A stretch of DNA of 64,000 nucleotides from JALYUM01 sp036688685 (GTDB taxonomy: Bacteria > Pseudomonadota > Gammaproteobacteria > Burkholderiales > Burkholderiaceae_D). The position numbers and the translations under genes are program-made. The stretch lies in NCBI RefSeq assembly GCF_036688685.1, contig NZ_JAQQPS010000020.1, positions 62,001-126,000 of the forward strand, in the 5' to 3' direction. The number at the start of each line of letters is the position of its first letter. The stretch's first letter is position 1. The notes under the pieces are model-generated. The model had not been told where the DNA came from. It worked only from the letters and a program-made list of their open reading frames with translations, and did no database searches. Positions 33,438-44,721 of the stretch are shown one piece after another.

Positions 33438-34355
33438 TCAATCGGGGCGCTGCGGCTGGTTCAACTTGGCACGCAACATCTCGCGGATATGGGGCGCCGC
33501 GCGATACGGGTCGCCCGGATTGCGGTGGTTGACGATCTCATCCATGCGCTCGGCCACCCCGGCCAGCGCATCCGGGTGCGAGTAAATGTAGAACTGGCCG
33601 GCGTGGATCGCATCGAACGTCATCGTCGCCACCTGGGCCGCCGACACCTTGCCCGATTCGACCGCCTTCTGCGTCATGGCCTGGGCCGCCAGCTGGCTGA
33701 GCGTGGGACGGTCGGCCATCTTGACATCGGCCGGCCGGTTGCGGTGCGACTGGCTGATGCCGGTCGGCACAAAGTACGGGCACAGCACCGAGGCGCCGAT
33801 CGGCGCGCCGACCAGTTGCAGGTCCTGGTAAAGCGTTTCCGACAGCGACACCACGGCATGCTTGGACACGTTATAGACGCCCATCGTCGGGGCATTGAGC
33901 AGACCGGCCATCGAGGCGGTGTTGACGATGTGCCCCTCGAACGCCGGGTCGTTCTGCGCGCACTCGAGCATCAGCGACGTAAAAATACGCACGCCGTGAA
34001 TCACGCCCCACAGGTTCACGCCCAGCACCCATTCCCAGTCGGCCTCTGAGTTTTCCCAAATCAGGCCGCCCGAGCCCACGCCAGCGTTGTTGAACAGCAG
34101 GTGCACGGCGCCGTAGCGTTTCATCGCAGCGTCGGCCAGCGCCTGTACCTGCGGGCCTTTGCGCACATCGCACAGCATCGACAGCACTTCGGCGCCGTTC
34201 GCGCGCAATTCGGTGGCGGCCTTCTCGAGGGTATTGCCCTCGACGTCGGCCAGCACGATTTTCATGCCGCGCGCGAACGCCGCGTTGGCGAACTCGCGGC
34301 CCAGTCCGCTGGCGCCACCGGTGATAACGACGACCTTGCCTGTAAAATCTTTCAT
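33438..34355 (-). CDS. short-chain dehydrogenase/reductase
   Basis: 305 residues. Cofactor motif VVVITGGASGLGREFANAAF, LFNNAGVGSGGLIWENSEAD, catalytic Ser in IVNTASMAGLL and Tyr-x-x-x-Lys in MGVYNVSKHAVVSLSETLYQ. The C-terminal extension (AGVAERMDEIVNHRNPGDPY) is longer than in FabG-type SDRs. AGGAG stands before the ATG. It is the last gene of a four-gene minus-strand unit with a second SDR, a Dabb protein and an acyl-CoA dehydrogenase, so an acyl-CoA or lipid-derived substrate is likely. Confidence 0.87.
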   Translation of the reverse strand: MKDFTGKVVVITGGASGLGREFANAAFARGMKIVLADVEGNTLEKAATELRANGAEVLSMLCDVRKGPQVQALADAAMKRYGAVHLLFNNAGVGSGGLIWENSEADWEWVLGVNLWGVIHGVRIFTSLMLECAQNDPAFEGHIVNTASMAGLLNAPTMGVYNVSKHAVVSLSETLYQDLQLVGAPIGASVLCPYFVPTGISQSHRNRPADVKMADRPTLSQLAAQAMTQKAVESGKVSAAQVATMTFDAIHAGQFYIYSHPDALAGVAERMDEIVNHRNPGDPYRAAPHIREMLRAKLNQPQRPD

Positions 34356-34367
34356 GTTGTTCTCCTG

Positions 34368-35150
34368 TCAGACGGCGGACACGCCGCCGTCGATGGCCAG
34401 CGTCTGGCCGGTAATGTGCTTGCCCGCATCGGATGCGAACAGCACCACGGCGCCCTTCAGATCTTCATCGTCGCCCAGGCGGTTCAGGGGCGCATCTTTA
34501 GCGAGCGCGTCGGCGCCCATCTTGGCCAGCAAACCCTTGGTCATTTTGGACGGAAAGAACCCGGGTGCGATCGAGTTGACCGTGATGCCATAACGGCCCC
34601 ATTCCCCGGCCAGGGTACGGGTAAAATTGATCACGGCTGCCTTGGAGGTGTTGTATGCCAGCGTCTGCATGCTGCCTGGGGGGTTGCCGGACAGGCCGGC
34701 GATCGACGAAATATTGATGATGCGGCCGGACCGACGCGGGATCATCGACAATTTTCCCACCGCTTGCGCCACCAGGAACACGCTGCGCACATTCAGGTTC
34801 ATCACCTTGTCCCACGCTTCGACCGGATAATCCTCGGCCGGCGCACCCCAGCTGGCGCCGGCATTGTTGACCAGGATATCAATGTGGCCGAGGCGCCGGA
34901 TGGCTTCCTCGACGAACGGCTGGACGTCGGCATCCTGGGACAGATCGGCGGCAATCGCGCTGGCCTCGATACCGCGGCTGGCGAGGTGGGCGACGGCCTC
35001 GTCGAGTTCGTCCTGCTTGCGGGCCGACAGCACGATGCGGGCGCCCTGCTCGCCCAGCGCCTCGGCCATCTGCAGGCCAAGGCCGCGCGAGCCGCCGGTC
35101 ACCAGCGCCGTTTTGCCTTGCAGTGAAAACAATTCCTGGGTAGTGCGCAT
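34368..35150 (-). CDS. short-chain dehydrogenase/reductase (FabG-like)
   Basis: 260 residues. TALVTGGSRGLGLQMAEALG (NADP-type), ILVNNAGASWGAPAEDY, IINISSIAGLSGNPPGSMQT with catalytic Ser, LAYNTSKAAVINFTRTLAGE with Tyr-x-x-x-Lys, and FASDAGKHITGQTLAIDGGV. Classical 3-oxoacyl-ACP/3-hydroxyacyl-CoA dehydrogenase-like form. AAGGAG precedes the ATG. Spaced 12 bp from the next SDR gene, same operon. Confidence 0.88.
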   Translation of the reverse strand: MRTTQELFSLQGKTALVTGGSRGLGLQMAEALGEQGARIVLSARKQDELDEAVAHLASRGIEASAIAADLSQDADVQPFVEEAIRRLGHIDILVNNAGASWGAPAEDYPVEAWDKVMNLNVRSVFLVAQAVGKLSMIPRRSGRIINISSIAGLSGNPPGSMQTLAYNTSKAAVINFTRTLAGEWGRYGITVNSIAPGFFPSKMTKGLLAKMGADALAKDAPLNRLGDDEDLKGAVVLFASDAGKHITGQTLAIDGGVSAV

Positions 35151-35172
35151 GCGGTCTCCTTGTTGTGATTAA

Positions 35173-35475
35173 TCAGACGGTGTAGTCCATGCATTCGCGC
35201 CCATCGCGCACGGCCTTGAAAAACGGCACCAGTTCCTGGTGCGTCGGGTGCGCGGCGTAGGCGGCTAGCGCGGCCGCGTCTTCGAACACCGAATACAAAA
35301 GCACGTCGCAGGTGGCCTCGTGGCCGGGCTGTGCAAGTATGACTTCGAACGCGAGGATGCCGGGCACGATGGTGGCGCAAGCGTCGAGGCGGCGCTTCAT
35401 TTCGCGCGCGTTGGCGGCGCGGTCGGCGCCCGCGGCGTGGTCTTTCAATTTCCACATGACGATGTGTTTCAGCAT
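35173..35475 (-). CDS. Dabb (stress-responsive A/B barrel) family protein
   Basis: 100 residues: MLKHIVMWKLKDHAAGADRA, LDACATIVPGILAFEVILAQ and AAYAAHPTHQELVPFFKAVR fit the dimeric alpha+beta barrel of Dabb proteins, with the conserved His-Pro-xHQ. AGGAAACGTC precedes the ATG at 35475; longer upstream frames lack support. Role unknown; small Dabb proteins often accompany catabolic enzymes. It lies between the acyl-CoA dehydrogenase and the SDR genes in one operon. Confidence 0.85.
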   Translation of the reverse strand: MLKHIVMWKLKDHAAGADRAANAREMKRRLDACATIVPGILAFEVILAQPGHEATCDVLLYSVFEDAAALAAYAAHPTHQELVPFFKAVRDGRECMDYTV

Positions 35476-35489
35476 GACGTTTCCTTGTT

Positions 35490-37325
35490 CTAGAACCATT
35501 CCGCACGCATATCGAGCGTGGTGGTGTCGAGGGCGCCGAGCAGGTCGAGTTGCGGCCCGATCTTCGGCAGCTCCCATTGATAAAAATAACGGCAGGCCTG
35601 CAGCTTGCCGAGGTAAAAATCCGGCTCTGCAACGGCGGCTGCCCTGGCGCTGGCGACCAGCGCCTGTTCCAGCCAGATCCACGCCACCACTGCATGGCCG
35701 ACGGCCTCCAGGTATAGCGAGGCATTCGCCAGCGTCACGTTCAGGTCGCCGGCGCCATACAGTTGCCGGGTGACGGTCTCGATGCGCTCCCACGCAGCGC
35801 GCAGTGCGGCGGCGTAACCTGCCAGCGTGGCAACGCCAGCGGCCCGGGCAATCGTCGCCGCCACTTCGCCGGTCACCGCCTGCATCAGCGCGCCGTCCTG
35901 CAACGTCACTTTGCGGCCCAGTAAATCAAGTCCGTGGATGCCGTGCGTGCCTTCGTGGATGGCGTTGAGCCGATTATCGCGGTAAAACTGCTCGACCGGA
36001 TAGTCGCGCGTGTAGCCGTAGCCGCCGTGCACCTGGATGGAGAGGCTGTTCGCCTCCACGCACCATTGCGACGGCCACGATTTGGCAATCGGCGTGAGGA
36101 AGTCGAGCAGGTAGCTGGCATGCTGTTGCGCTTCCGGTGCACCGGTGCGCTGCTCGTCGACCAGTTTGGCGCAATACAGGACCAGTGCCAGCGCGCCTTC
36201 GGCATACGCTTTCTGGGCCAGCAACATGCGCCGCACGTCGGTGTGGGCAATGATTGGTACCTGCGGGCGGGCCGGGTCTTTCTCGGCGGGATGGCGACCT
36301 TGTGGACGGTTTTTCGCGTAATCGAGCGCATGCAGGTAGCCGGTCACCCCAAGCACTGCGGCGCCGAGGCCGACGCCGATGCGCGCCTCGTTCATCATAT
36401 GGAACATATTCGCCAGGCCCCGGTGCGGCGCGCCGACCAGGTAGCCGATTGCGCCGGCCTTGCCATCCGGCGTGAATTTGCCTTCGCCAAAATTGAGCAA
36501 GGTATTCGTGGTGCCGCGGTTGCCCATCTTGTGGTTCAGACCGGCCAGCACGACGTCGTTGCGCTGGCCCGGCGCGCCGGCAGCGTCGAGCACGAATTTC
36601 GGTACGATGAACAGCGAAATGCCCTTTACGCCGGGGATCAGTTTGCCGTCCGGGCCGGGAATCTTGGCCAGCACCAGGTGCACGATATTACCCGCCAAAT
36701 CGTGTTCGCCGGCGGAGATCCACATCTTGTTGCCGAACAGGCGGTATTGGCGCTCTCCCTCGGGACCGGCGACCGGATCGGGGGTAGCGCGGGAGGTGAT
36801 ATCGGACAGGCTCGAGCCTGCTTGCGGTTCGGACAGCGCCATCGTGCCAAAAAATGTCCCGGCCAGCAGGGGCAGCACGAAACGTTCAATCTGCAGCGGC
36901 GTGGCGCATTTCAGCAGGGTATTCGCATTGCCTATGGTCAGAAACAGATACGCCGACGTGGCCACATTGGCCGCCGTGAACCAGGCGGTGACCGCCTTCT
37001 CGACCACACACGGCAATTGCATCCCGCCCAGTCCCTCATCCTGCCCTGCCGCGATCAGCCCTGCTGCTGCGTAAGCGTCCAGCGCAACTTTCACTTCCGG
37101 AATCATGGACACCGTTGTGCCGTCGAATTGCGGTTCGTGCGAATCGCTGAGCCGGTTATGCGGCGCAAACAATGTCGTTGCCATCCGCTGCGCCGTCTCC
37201 AGCGCAGCATCGAACGTCTCGCGCCCATGCTCGGCATAGCGCGGCCGCGCCGTCAGCGCCTCTACATCGAGCCACTCATACAGCAAAAACGCCAGATCCC
37301 GGCCCGACAATATCTTCGAATCCAT
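35490..37325 (-). CDS. acyl-CoA dehydrogenase (FadE/DmdC-like, long form)
   Basis: 611 residues, typical of the long acyl-CoA dehydrogenases with a C-terminal extension. Motifs: GLGGMQLPCVVEKAVTAWF, FFGTMALSEPQAGSSLSDIT for flavin/substrate binding, YRLFGNKMWISAGEHDLAGN, GATGYLVG-like hinge GAIGYLVGAPHRGLANMFHM, and QVHGGYGYTRDYPVEQFYRD near the C-terminal region. The ATG at 37325 has AGGAGG upstream; a TTG just before is rejected. It introduces the trans-2 double bond into an acyl-CoA using FAD. First gene of the SDR/SDR/Dabb operon. Confidence 0.92.
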   Translation of the reverse strand: MDSKILSGRDLAFLLYEWLDVEALTARPRYAEHGRETFDAALETAQRMATTLFAPHNRLSDSHEPQFDGTTVSMIPEVKVALDAYAAAGLIAAGQDEGLGGMQLPCVVEKAVTAWFTAANVATSAYLFLTIGNANTLLKCATPLQIERFVLPLLAGTFFGTMALSEPQAGSSLSDITSRATPDPVAGPEGERQYRLFGNKMWISAGEHDLAGNIVHLVLAKIPGPDGKLIPGVKGISLFIVPKFVLDAAGAPGQRNDVVLAGLNHKMGNRGTTNTLLNFGEGKFTPDGKAGAIGYLVGAPHRGLANMFHMMNEARIGVGLGAAVLGVTGYLHALDYAKNRPQGRHPAEKDPARPQVPIIAHTDVRRMLLAQKAYAEGALALVLYCAKLVDEQRTGAPEAQQHASYLLDFLTPIAKSWPSQWCVEANSLSIQVHGGYGYTRDYPVEQFYRDNRLNAIHEGTHGIHGLDLLGRKVTLQDGALMQAVTGEVAATIARAAGVATLAGYAAALRAAWERIETVTRQLYGAGDLNVTLANASLYLEAVGHAVVAWIWLEQALVASARAAAVAEPDFYLGKLQACRYFYQWELPKIGPQLDLLGALDTTTLDMRAEWF

Positions 37326-37351
37326 CAAATTCCTCCCACAAAAAAAACAAT

Positions 37352-37512
37352 TAGGGTCAGAGTCAAATTTTTGAGCAATTGTTCAAAAAAGCCCAAATTC
37401 CCAACGGGGTCAGTGTCGAATTATTCAGCAACTAGTTGCAAAACAATTCGACTCTGACCCTCCAATTTGCAGCATGGAATTACTTGCAAAAGAATTCGAC
37501 TCTGACCCTAAT
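37352..37512. repeat. REP-like inverted cluster built on GGGTCAGAGTCGAATT
   Basis: Four copies in 160 bp. Plus orientation: AGGGTCAGAGTCAAATTT at 37353-37370 and GGGGTCAGTGTCGAATT at 37406-37422. Minus orientation: AATTCGACTCTGACCCT at 37445-37461 and AATTCGACTCTGACCCTAAT at 37493-37512. The two plus copies face the two minus copies, so the whole can fold into a large hairpin. This motif is of the kind mobilised by REP-associated tyrosine transposases; none is encoded here. It lies between acyl-CoA dehydrogenase and the MFS gene. Confidence 0.85.
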
Positions 37513-37824
37513 TTTTGGGTAATGGTTTTAGAGAAATAGGAAGAATGAACGCGGGCGGTGGGTGCGGGCGGTCGAAATGAGGATGGCATCTTGTCTCCAT
37601 GAGTGAATGCTTTTGTAGCAGCGCTCTGCGGCACGGTTGGTGTTGAGAATAACATGAATAAGTACGGTCGTTCGTAAAAAATGACGCAATTCGACCGCTT
37701 TGCTTCTTGTAAGTTTGGTGTCAGTTTGGTGCAAGCATGACGTAAGTTTATCGGTCCACACTCCAGGTTAGCTGCACACCATGCGGCGTCCGAATGGCAT
37801 CTAAATATATAACGGAGACACAAT
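37513..37824. other. promoter region of the MFS gene, no gene seen
   Basis: About 310 bp, AT-richer than average. Open frames on the minus strand (37425-37910 and 37528-37761) run through the REP repeats and are not credible. The MFS ribosome site CGGAGAC lies at its right end. No palindrome or riboswitch was recognised. Confidence 0.5.
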
Positions 37825-39528
37825 ATGGCAATCACCCCCGGCATGACGGCCGGTGGACCGAAATCGGTCCCCGCGTCCAAAAACATGACCAAGGAAGAAC
37901 GCAAAGTCATCTTTGCATCGTCCCTCGGTACGGTATTCGAGTGGTACGATTTCTACCTGTACGGCACCCTCGCGCCGATCATCGCCAAGCAATTCTTTGT
38001 CGGTGATCCGACCACTACCTTCATTTTCGCGCTGATGGCTTTTGCGGCCGGCTTTATCGTGCGGCCATTCGGCGCGCTGGTATTTGGTCGCCTGGGCGAC
38101 ATGATCGGCCGTAAATATACCTTCCTGGTCACCATCCTGATCATGGGCGCCTCGACCTTCATCGTGGGGCTGCTGCCGAATTACACCACCATCGGCATTG
38201 CCGCACCGATCATTCTGGTCTCGCTGCGCATTTTGCAAGGCCTGGCACTCGGTGGCGAATACGGTGGCGCCGCGACCTACGTTGCCGAGCATGCGCCGGA
38301 AGGCAAGCGCGGCGCGTTCACTGCATGGATCCAGACCACCGCGACAATGGGCCTGTTCCTGTCGCTGATGGTCATTCTGGGCACCCGCACCGCGCTCGGC
38401 GAAGCCGAATTCGAAGCCTGGGGCTGGCGCATTCCGTTCCTGGTCTCGGTCCTGCTGCTGGGCGTGTCGGTCTGGATTCGCCTGTCGATGAATGAGTCGC
38501 CGGCCTTCGCCAAAATGAAAGCCGAAGGCAAAACCTCGAAAGCGCCGCTGACGGAATCGTTCCTCAAGCCTGCCAACGCAAAAATCGTGTTCCTGGCGCT
38601 GGTCGGCCTGACGATGGGCCAGGCCGTGGTCTGGTACACCGGCCAGTTCTACGCCCTGTTTTTCCTGACCCAGACGCTGAAGATGGACGGCGCCACCGCA
38701 AATATTCTGGTTGCCATCGCGCTGGCCCTGGCCACGCCGTTTTTCATTTTCTTCGGCATGTTGTCGGACAAGATCGGCCGCAAGTACATCATCCTCGGTG
38801 GTTGCCTGATCGCCGCGCTGACCTATTTCCCGATCTTCAAGGCGATTACGCACTACGGTAATCCCGCCCTGGAATCGGCCCTGGTGACGTCGCCAGTGGT
38901 GGTGGTCGCCGACCCGGACACCTGCCACTTCCAGTTCAATCCGACCGGCACCAAGAAATTCGCGTCCTCCTGCGATATCGCCACGGGCTTTCTGACGGCG
39001 TCTTCGGTCAGTTACACCCGCCAGGATGCGCCGGCAGGCACGCTGGCAACGGTCAAGGTGGGCGACAAGTCGTACACCTCGTTCGACGCCAGCATGACGC
39101 CGGACGGCCTGAACTTCGACAAGGCCAGCAAGGACAAGGAAGCGGCACTGAAGAAAGAAATTGGCGCCGGGATCAAGGCGGCGGGCTACCCGGCCAAGGC
39201 CGACCCTGCGGGCGTGAACAAGCCGATGCTGGTGCTGTTCCTGTTCATCCTGGTGCTGTACGTGACCATGGTGTACGGACCAATCGCTGCGATGCTGGTG
39301 GAAATGTTCCCGACCAAGATCCGCTACACCTCAATGTCGCTGCCGTATCACATCGGCAATGGCTGGTTCGGCGGTCTGCTGCCGACGACCGCGTTCGCGC
39401 TGGTAGCCTACAAAGGGGATATTTATTACGGCCTGTGGTACCCGATCGTCATCGCCCTGATTACCGTTGTGGTCGGCACGCTGTTCGTGAAAGAAACCAA
39501 GGACAACGATATCTACGCAGCTGACTGA
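37825..39528 (+). CDS. MFS transporter, metabolite:H+ symporter type (ProP/KgtP-like), with large insert
   Basis: 567 residues. MHS-type features: SLGTVFEWYDFYLYGTLAPI in helix 1, FGRLGDMIGRKYTFLVTILI in loop 2-3, RILQGLALGGEYGGAATYVA, and DKIGRKYIILGGCLIAALTY in loop 8-9. The family is usually 430-450 residues. The excess is an insert of about 115 residues (roughly 350-464) between helices 9 and 10, predicted outside the membrane, with Cys367 and Cys383 and many Lys. Substrates of the family are osmolytes and organic acids; this one is unknown. It ends in a strong terminator. Confidence 0.88.
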   Translation: MAITPGMTAGGPKSVPASKNMTKEERKVIFASSLGTVFEWYDFYLYGTLAPIIAKQFFVGDPTTTFIFALMAFAAGFIVRPFGALVFGRLGDMIGRKYTFLVTILIMGASTFIVGLLPNYTTIGIAAPIILVSLRILQGLALGGEYGGAATYVAEHAPEGKRGAFTAWIQTTATMGLFLSLMVILGTRTALGEAEFEAWGWRIPFLVSVLLLGVSVWIRLSMNESPAFAKMKAEGKTSKAPLTESFLKPANAKIVFLALVGLTMGQAVVWYTGQFYALFFLTQTLKMDGATANILVAIALALATPFFIFFGMLSDKIGRKYIILGGCLIAALTYFPIFKAITHYGNPALESALVTSPVVVVADPDTCHFQFNPTGTKKFASSCDIATGFLTASSVSYTRQDAPAGTLATVKVGDKSYTSFDASMTPDGLNFDKASKDKEAALKKEIGAGIKAAGYPAKADPAGVNKPMLVLFLFILVLYVTMVYGPIAAMLVEMFPTKIRYTSMSLPYHIGNGWFGGLLPTTAFALVAYKGDIYYGLWYPIVIALITVVVGTLFVKETKDNDIYAAD

Positions 39529-39544
39529 TCAAACCGCGTGTCGA

Positions 39545-39580
39545 ATAAAAAATGCCGCTGACCACAGCGGCATTTTTTTT
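39545..39580 (+). terminator. rho-independent terminator after the MFS gene
   Basis: AAAAAATGCCGCTG, loop ACCA, CAGCGGCATTTTTTTT. Perfect 8-bp GC stem extended by A/T pairs, with T-tracts both ways, so it can also end the convergent serine-hydrolase transcript. Confidence 0.92.
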
Positions 39581-39614
39581 GATTCCGAAATGGATGGGTG
39601 AACCAATCTGCAGA

Positions 39615-40736
39615 TCACCGCAGCAGCAGCGCGGCAATTTTTTCAGCCAGCGTTTGCGTATCCGGTTCCTGGGTATCGCTGTTGACCAGTATGGCAATGT
39701 AGTAACCCTCCGCCGGGAAACGTACGGTATCGCCCGAGAAACCGTTAATATCACCTCCATGCTCGATTGCATCACGGCCCTGGATCTTGCGCACAAACCA
39801 GCCGTATCCATAGCCGGTCGGTTTGCCATTGCTGAGGATAGACGAGGACATCATGCGTTTCCACGATTCCGGACGCAGCAGCTTGCCGGCGACGATGGCG
39901 CCATTCCAGCGCGCCAGGTCGTCGACGCTGGAACGCAGGGCGCCGGCAGCATAGGGAATTGACAGGCTGAGAAACTCGGCATTGTCGAATCCATGCCGCG
40001 TCTTGCTATAACCCTCGACACGGGACGGGATCACCCGGACGTTGCTGTCATAAAAAGTATGCTGCAACTGCAGGGGCGCGAAGATATTTTTCTCCATGAA
40101 ACTGGCATAGCTACTGCCGGAAACCTGTTCGATGATCGCGCCCAGCAGGAAATAGCCGGAATTGCTGTAGGCAAAGCGCTCGCCCGGACGAAATTCAAGC
40201 GCTTCGCTCTGGATCAGTTGCAACATCTGCGCGACCGTCATATCGGTGCGGGCGATGGAGGGGAACTTCGGCAACGCGGTGTAATTCTTGATGCCGGCCG
40301 TATGTGTCAGCAGATTTTCGATTGTGATCGTGCTGCCATGGGTGGCATAAGCAGGCAGGTATTTGGTGATATCGTCGGCGAGCGACAATTTCCCCTGCTC
40401 GGCCAACAGCATGATCGCTGCCGCGGTAAATTGCTTGGTGATCGAACCGATGCGCAAGGCCATCTCCGGTTGCAGCGCGATCTGCTGCTCCAGATTGGCC
40501 ATGCCATAGGCCTTGCGGAAGATGGTATTGCCATCCTTGGTGACGAGCACGATCGCGCCGGGCCGATCGGCTTTGAAATAGCGCGACATGAGCTTATCGA
40601 TGTCCGCTGCCACTGGTGCTGGCGCTGCAACGGTGTTATTCGCTGCCGCATCCTGTGCCAGCACCGTACCGCCAAAGCCAAGATTGAGTGCCAGCACCAG
40701 GTTCAACAAGCCAAATTTCTTGGCAATACCACGCAT
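39615..40736 (-). CDS. serine hydrolase of the beta-lactamase/AmpC-like family
   Basis: 373 residues. Signal peptide MRGIAKKFGLLNLVLALNLG ending VLAQ. Catalytic SxxK in RIGSITKQFTAAAIMLLAEQ, YxN in FAYSNSGYFLLGAIIEQVSG, and HxG in IEHGGDINGFSGDTVRFPAE. Class C beta-lactamase fold, but the sequence is that of periplasmic D,D-peptidase/esterase-type hydrolases rather than a true AmpC. AGGGAG precedes the ATG. Single gene between MFS and fatty-acid oxidation gene; substrate unknown. Confidence 0.9.
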   Translation of the reverse strand: MRGIAKKFGLLNLVLALNLGFGGTVLAQDAAANNTVAAPAPVAADIDKLMSRYFKADRPGAIVLVTKDGNTIFRKAYGMANLEQQIALQPEMALRIGSITKQFTAAAIMLLAEQGKLSLADDITKYLPAYATHGSTITIENLLTHTAGIKNYTALPKFPSIARTDMTVAQMLQLIQSEALEFRPGERFAYSNSGYFLLGAIIEQVSGSSYASFMEKNIFAPLQLQHTFYDSNVRVIPSRVEGYSKTRHGFDNAEFLSLSIPYAAGALRSSVDDLARWNGAIVAGKLLRPESWKRMMSSSILSNGKPTGYGYGWFVRKIQGRDAIEHGGDINGFSGDTVRFPAEGYYIAILVNSDTQEPDTQTLAEKIAALLLR

Positions 40737-40762
40737 CGATTGCTCCCTTATTCGAATAGATA

Positions 40763-42850
<2,088 letters not shown>

Positions 42851-42923
42851 GTCTCTTCCTTGTTTGTTATTGGACGTTCGACTATACCCGATAAAAGTAC
42901 GGTCGTATTATTTTATGGCGCCA

Positions 42924-44588
42924 TCACAGCGTCGGCAGCTGGTGATGTCGGAACTGTTCGCGCAGCTTGTTCTTCTGGATTTTCCCGGTGGCCCCCATCG
43001 GCAAGGCATCGATGAAGGCGACATCGTCCGGCAGCCAGAATTTCGCGACCTTGCCCTCGAAAAACGCCAGCAAGTCGGCGCGCGTCACGTCCAGGCCGGG
43101 CCGTTTTACCACCAGCAGCAAGGGCCGTTCATCCCACTTTGGATGGGCCACGCCGATGCACGCCGCCTGCAGCACGGCCGGGTGGGCCATGGCGATGTTT
43201 TCCAGGTCGATGGTGCCGATCCACTCGCCGCCGGACTTGATCACGTCCTTGCTGCGGTCGGTGATCTGCATGTAGCCGTCGACGTCAATGGTGGCCACGT
43301 CGCCGGTGGGGAACCAGCCGTCGACCAGCACATCGCCGCCCTCCTCGCGGAAATAACTGTCGATGATCCACGGCCCCTTGACGAACAGGTGGCCGTAGGT
43401 GCTGCCGTCCCATGCAATCTCGACGCCAGCGTCGTCAACGATTTTCATGTCGACGCCGAAAATGGCGTGGCCCTGCTTTTGCAGAATGGCGCGCTGGGCC
43501 TGCTTCGGCAAGGCCAGATGGCGTGCCTGCAGCACCCCCGCCGTGCCCAGCGGCGACATCTCCGTCATGCCCCAGGCGTGCACCACGTCGACGTTCAAGC
43601 GGTCGATCAGCGTGTCCATCATCGCCGGCGGACACGCCGAGCCGCCGATGACGGTTCTGCGGAAGGTCGAGAACTGCAAATCGTTCTGGATTGCATAATT
43701 GACCAGGCCCAGCCAGACCGTGGGCACGCCGGCCGAGAGCGTGATGCCCTCCGACTCGAACAGTTCGTACAAGGACTTGCCGTCCAGCGCCGGGCCGGGA
43801 AACACCATCTTGGCGCCGGCCAGCAGCACCGCGTACGGCAAGCCCCAGGCGTTGACGTGGAACATCGGCACCACCGGCAGCACGGTGTCGCGCGCGGACA
43901 CGTTCAGCGCATTCGGCATGGCGGCGGCGTAAGCGTGCAGCACGGTCGAGCGGTGCGAGTACAGCGCGCCTTTCGGGTTGCCGGTCGTGCCAGACGTGTA
44001 GCACAGCGACGCGGCGGCGTATTCGTCGAAGTCGGGCCAGGAGAAGTCAGCGGAACTGGCGGCGAGCAAGTCTTCGTAGCACAGCAGGTTCGGAATGGCT
44101 GTTTCTTGCGGCATATGCGCCCGATCGCTCATCAACACAAAGCCCTTGACCGTCGGACAGTGCGCGGCGACCGCTTGCACCAGCGGCAGGAAGGTCAGGT
44201 CGAAAAACAGGTACTGGTCTTCCGCATGGTTGACGATGTAGGCCACCTGTTCCGGGTGCAGGCGCGGATTGATCGTGTGCAGCACGAAGCCGGACCCGGA
44301 CACAGCGTAGTACAGCTCCAGGTGGCGGTAGCCGTTCCACGCCAGCGTGGCCACGCGCTGGCCCATTTCCACCCCGAGGCCGGCCAGCACCTGCGCCATC
44401 TGGCGCGCGCGCCGTTCGCAATCGCGGTAGGTGTAGCGGTGCAGGTCCCCTTCCACGGTCCGGGAAACGATTTCGGTGGCGGGATAATGGCGCGCGGCAA
44501 ACTCGAGGATGCCCGAGATGAGCAGCGGCTGGTCCATCATCTGGCCCGTGACAGGAGAATGTGGCCGGCTGGCAGATGAAGTGCGCAT
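42924..44588 (-). CDS. AMP-dependent acyl-CoA synthetase (medium/long chain fatty acid or methylthiopropionate type)
   Basis: 554 residues. A3/P-loop region LCYTSGTTGNPKGALYSHRS, VLPVVPMFHVNAWGLPYAVL, adenylate motif HAWGMTEMSPLGTAGVLQAR, TGDVATIDVDGYMQITDRSK and the C-terminal lysine in MGATGKIQKNKLREQF. The HVNAWG-type motif groups it with DmdB/3-methylmercaptopropionyl-CoA ligases and medium/long-chain acyl-CoA ligases. AGGAGC precedes the ATG at 44588; MMDQPLLI 17 residues on is an alternative. It activates an acid for the neighbouring beta-oxidation genes. Confidence 0.9.
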   Translation of the reverse strand: MRTSSASRPHSPVTGQMMDQPLLISGILEFAARHYPATEIVSRTVEGDLHRYTYRDCERRARQMAQVLAGLGVEMGQRVATLAWNGYRHLELYYAVSGSGFVLHTINPRLHPEQVAYIVNHAEDQYLFFDLTFLPLVQAVAAHCPTVKGFVLMSDRAHMPQETAIPNLLCYEDLLAASSADFSWPDFDEYAAASLCYTSGTTGNPKGALYSHRSTVLHAYAAAMPNALNVSARDTVLPVVPMFHVNAWGLPYAVLLAGAKMVFPGPALDGKSLYELFESEGITLSAGVPTVWLGLVNYAIQNDLQFSTFRRTVIGGSACPPAMMDTLIDRLNVDVVHAWGMTEMSPLGTAGVLQARHLALPKQAQRAILQKQGHAIFGVDMKIVDDAGVEIAWDGSTYGHLFVKGPWIIDSYFREEGGDVLVDGWFPTGDVATIDVDGYMQITDRSKDVIKSGGEWIGTIDLENIAMAHPAVLQAACIGVAHPKWDERPLLLVVKRPGLDVTRADLLAFFEGKVAKFWLPDDVAFIDALPMGATGKIQKNKLREQFRHHQLPTL

Positions 44589-44721
44589 GGGTGCTCCTGA
44601 TATGGTTGTTGTTGCTGCAAGTGTCGGGTGCGGCTCTGCAGTCGGTCAACGCATTTCGATGCTGCGGTGCAGCAGCCGCGGTTTACCGCATGAATGCGTA
44701 CAGAGCGTGTGCGCCCGGAAG

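Noticed and set aside
44509..44721. N-terminal extension of SelO
   Set aside because: Antisense to the acyl-CoA ligase start and without SelO similarity; family length fits the ATG at 44722.
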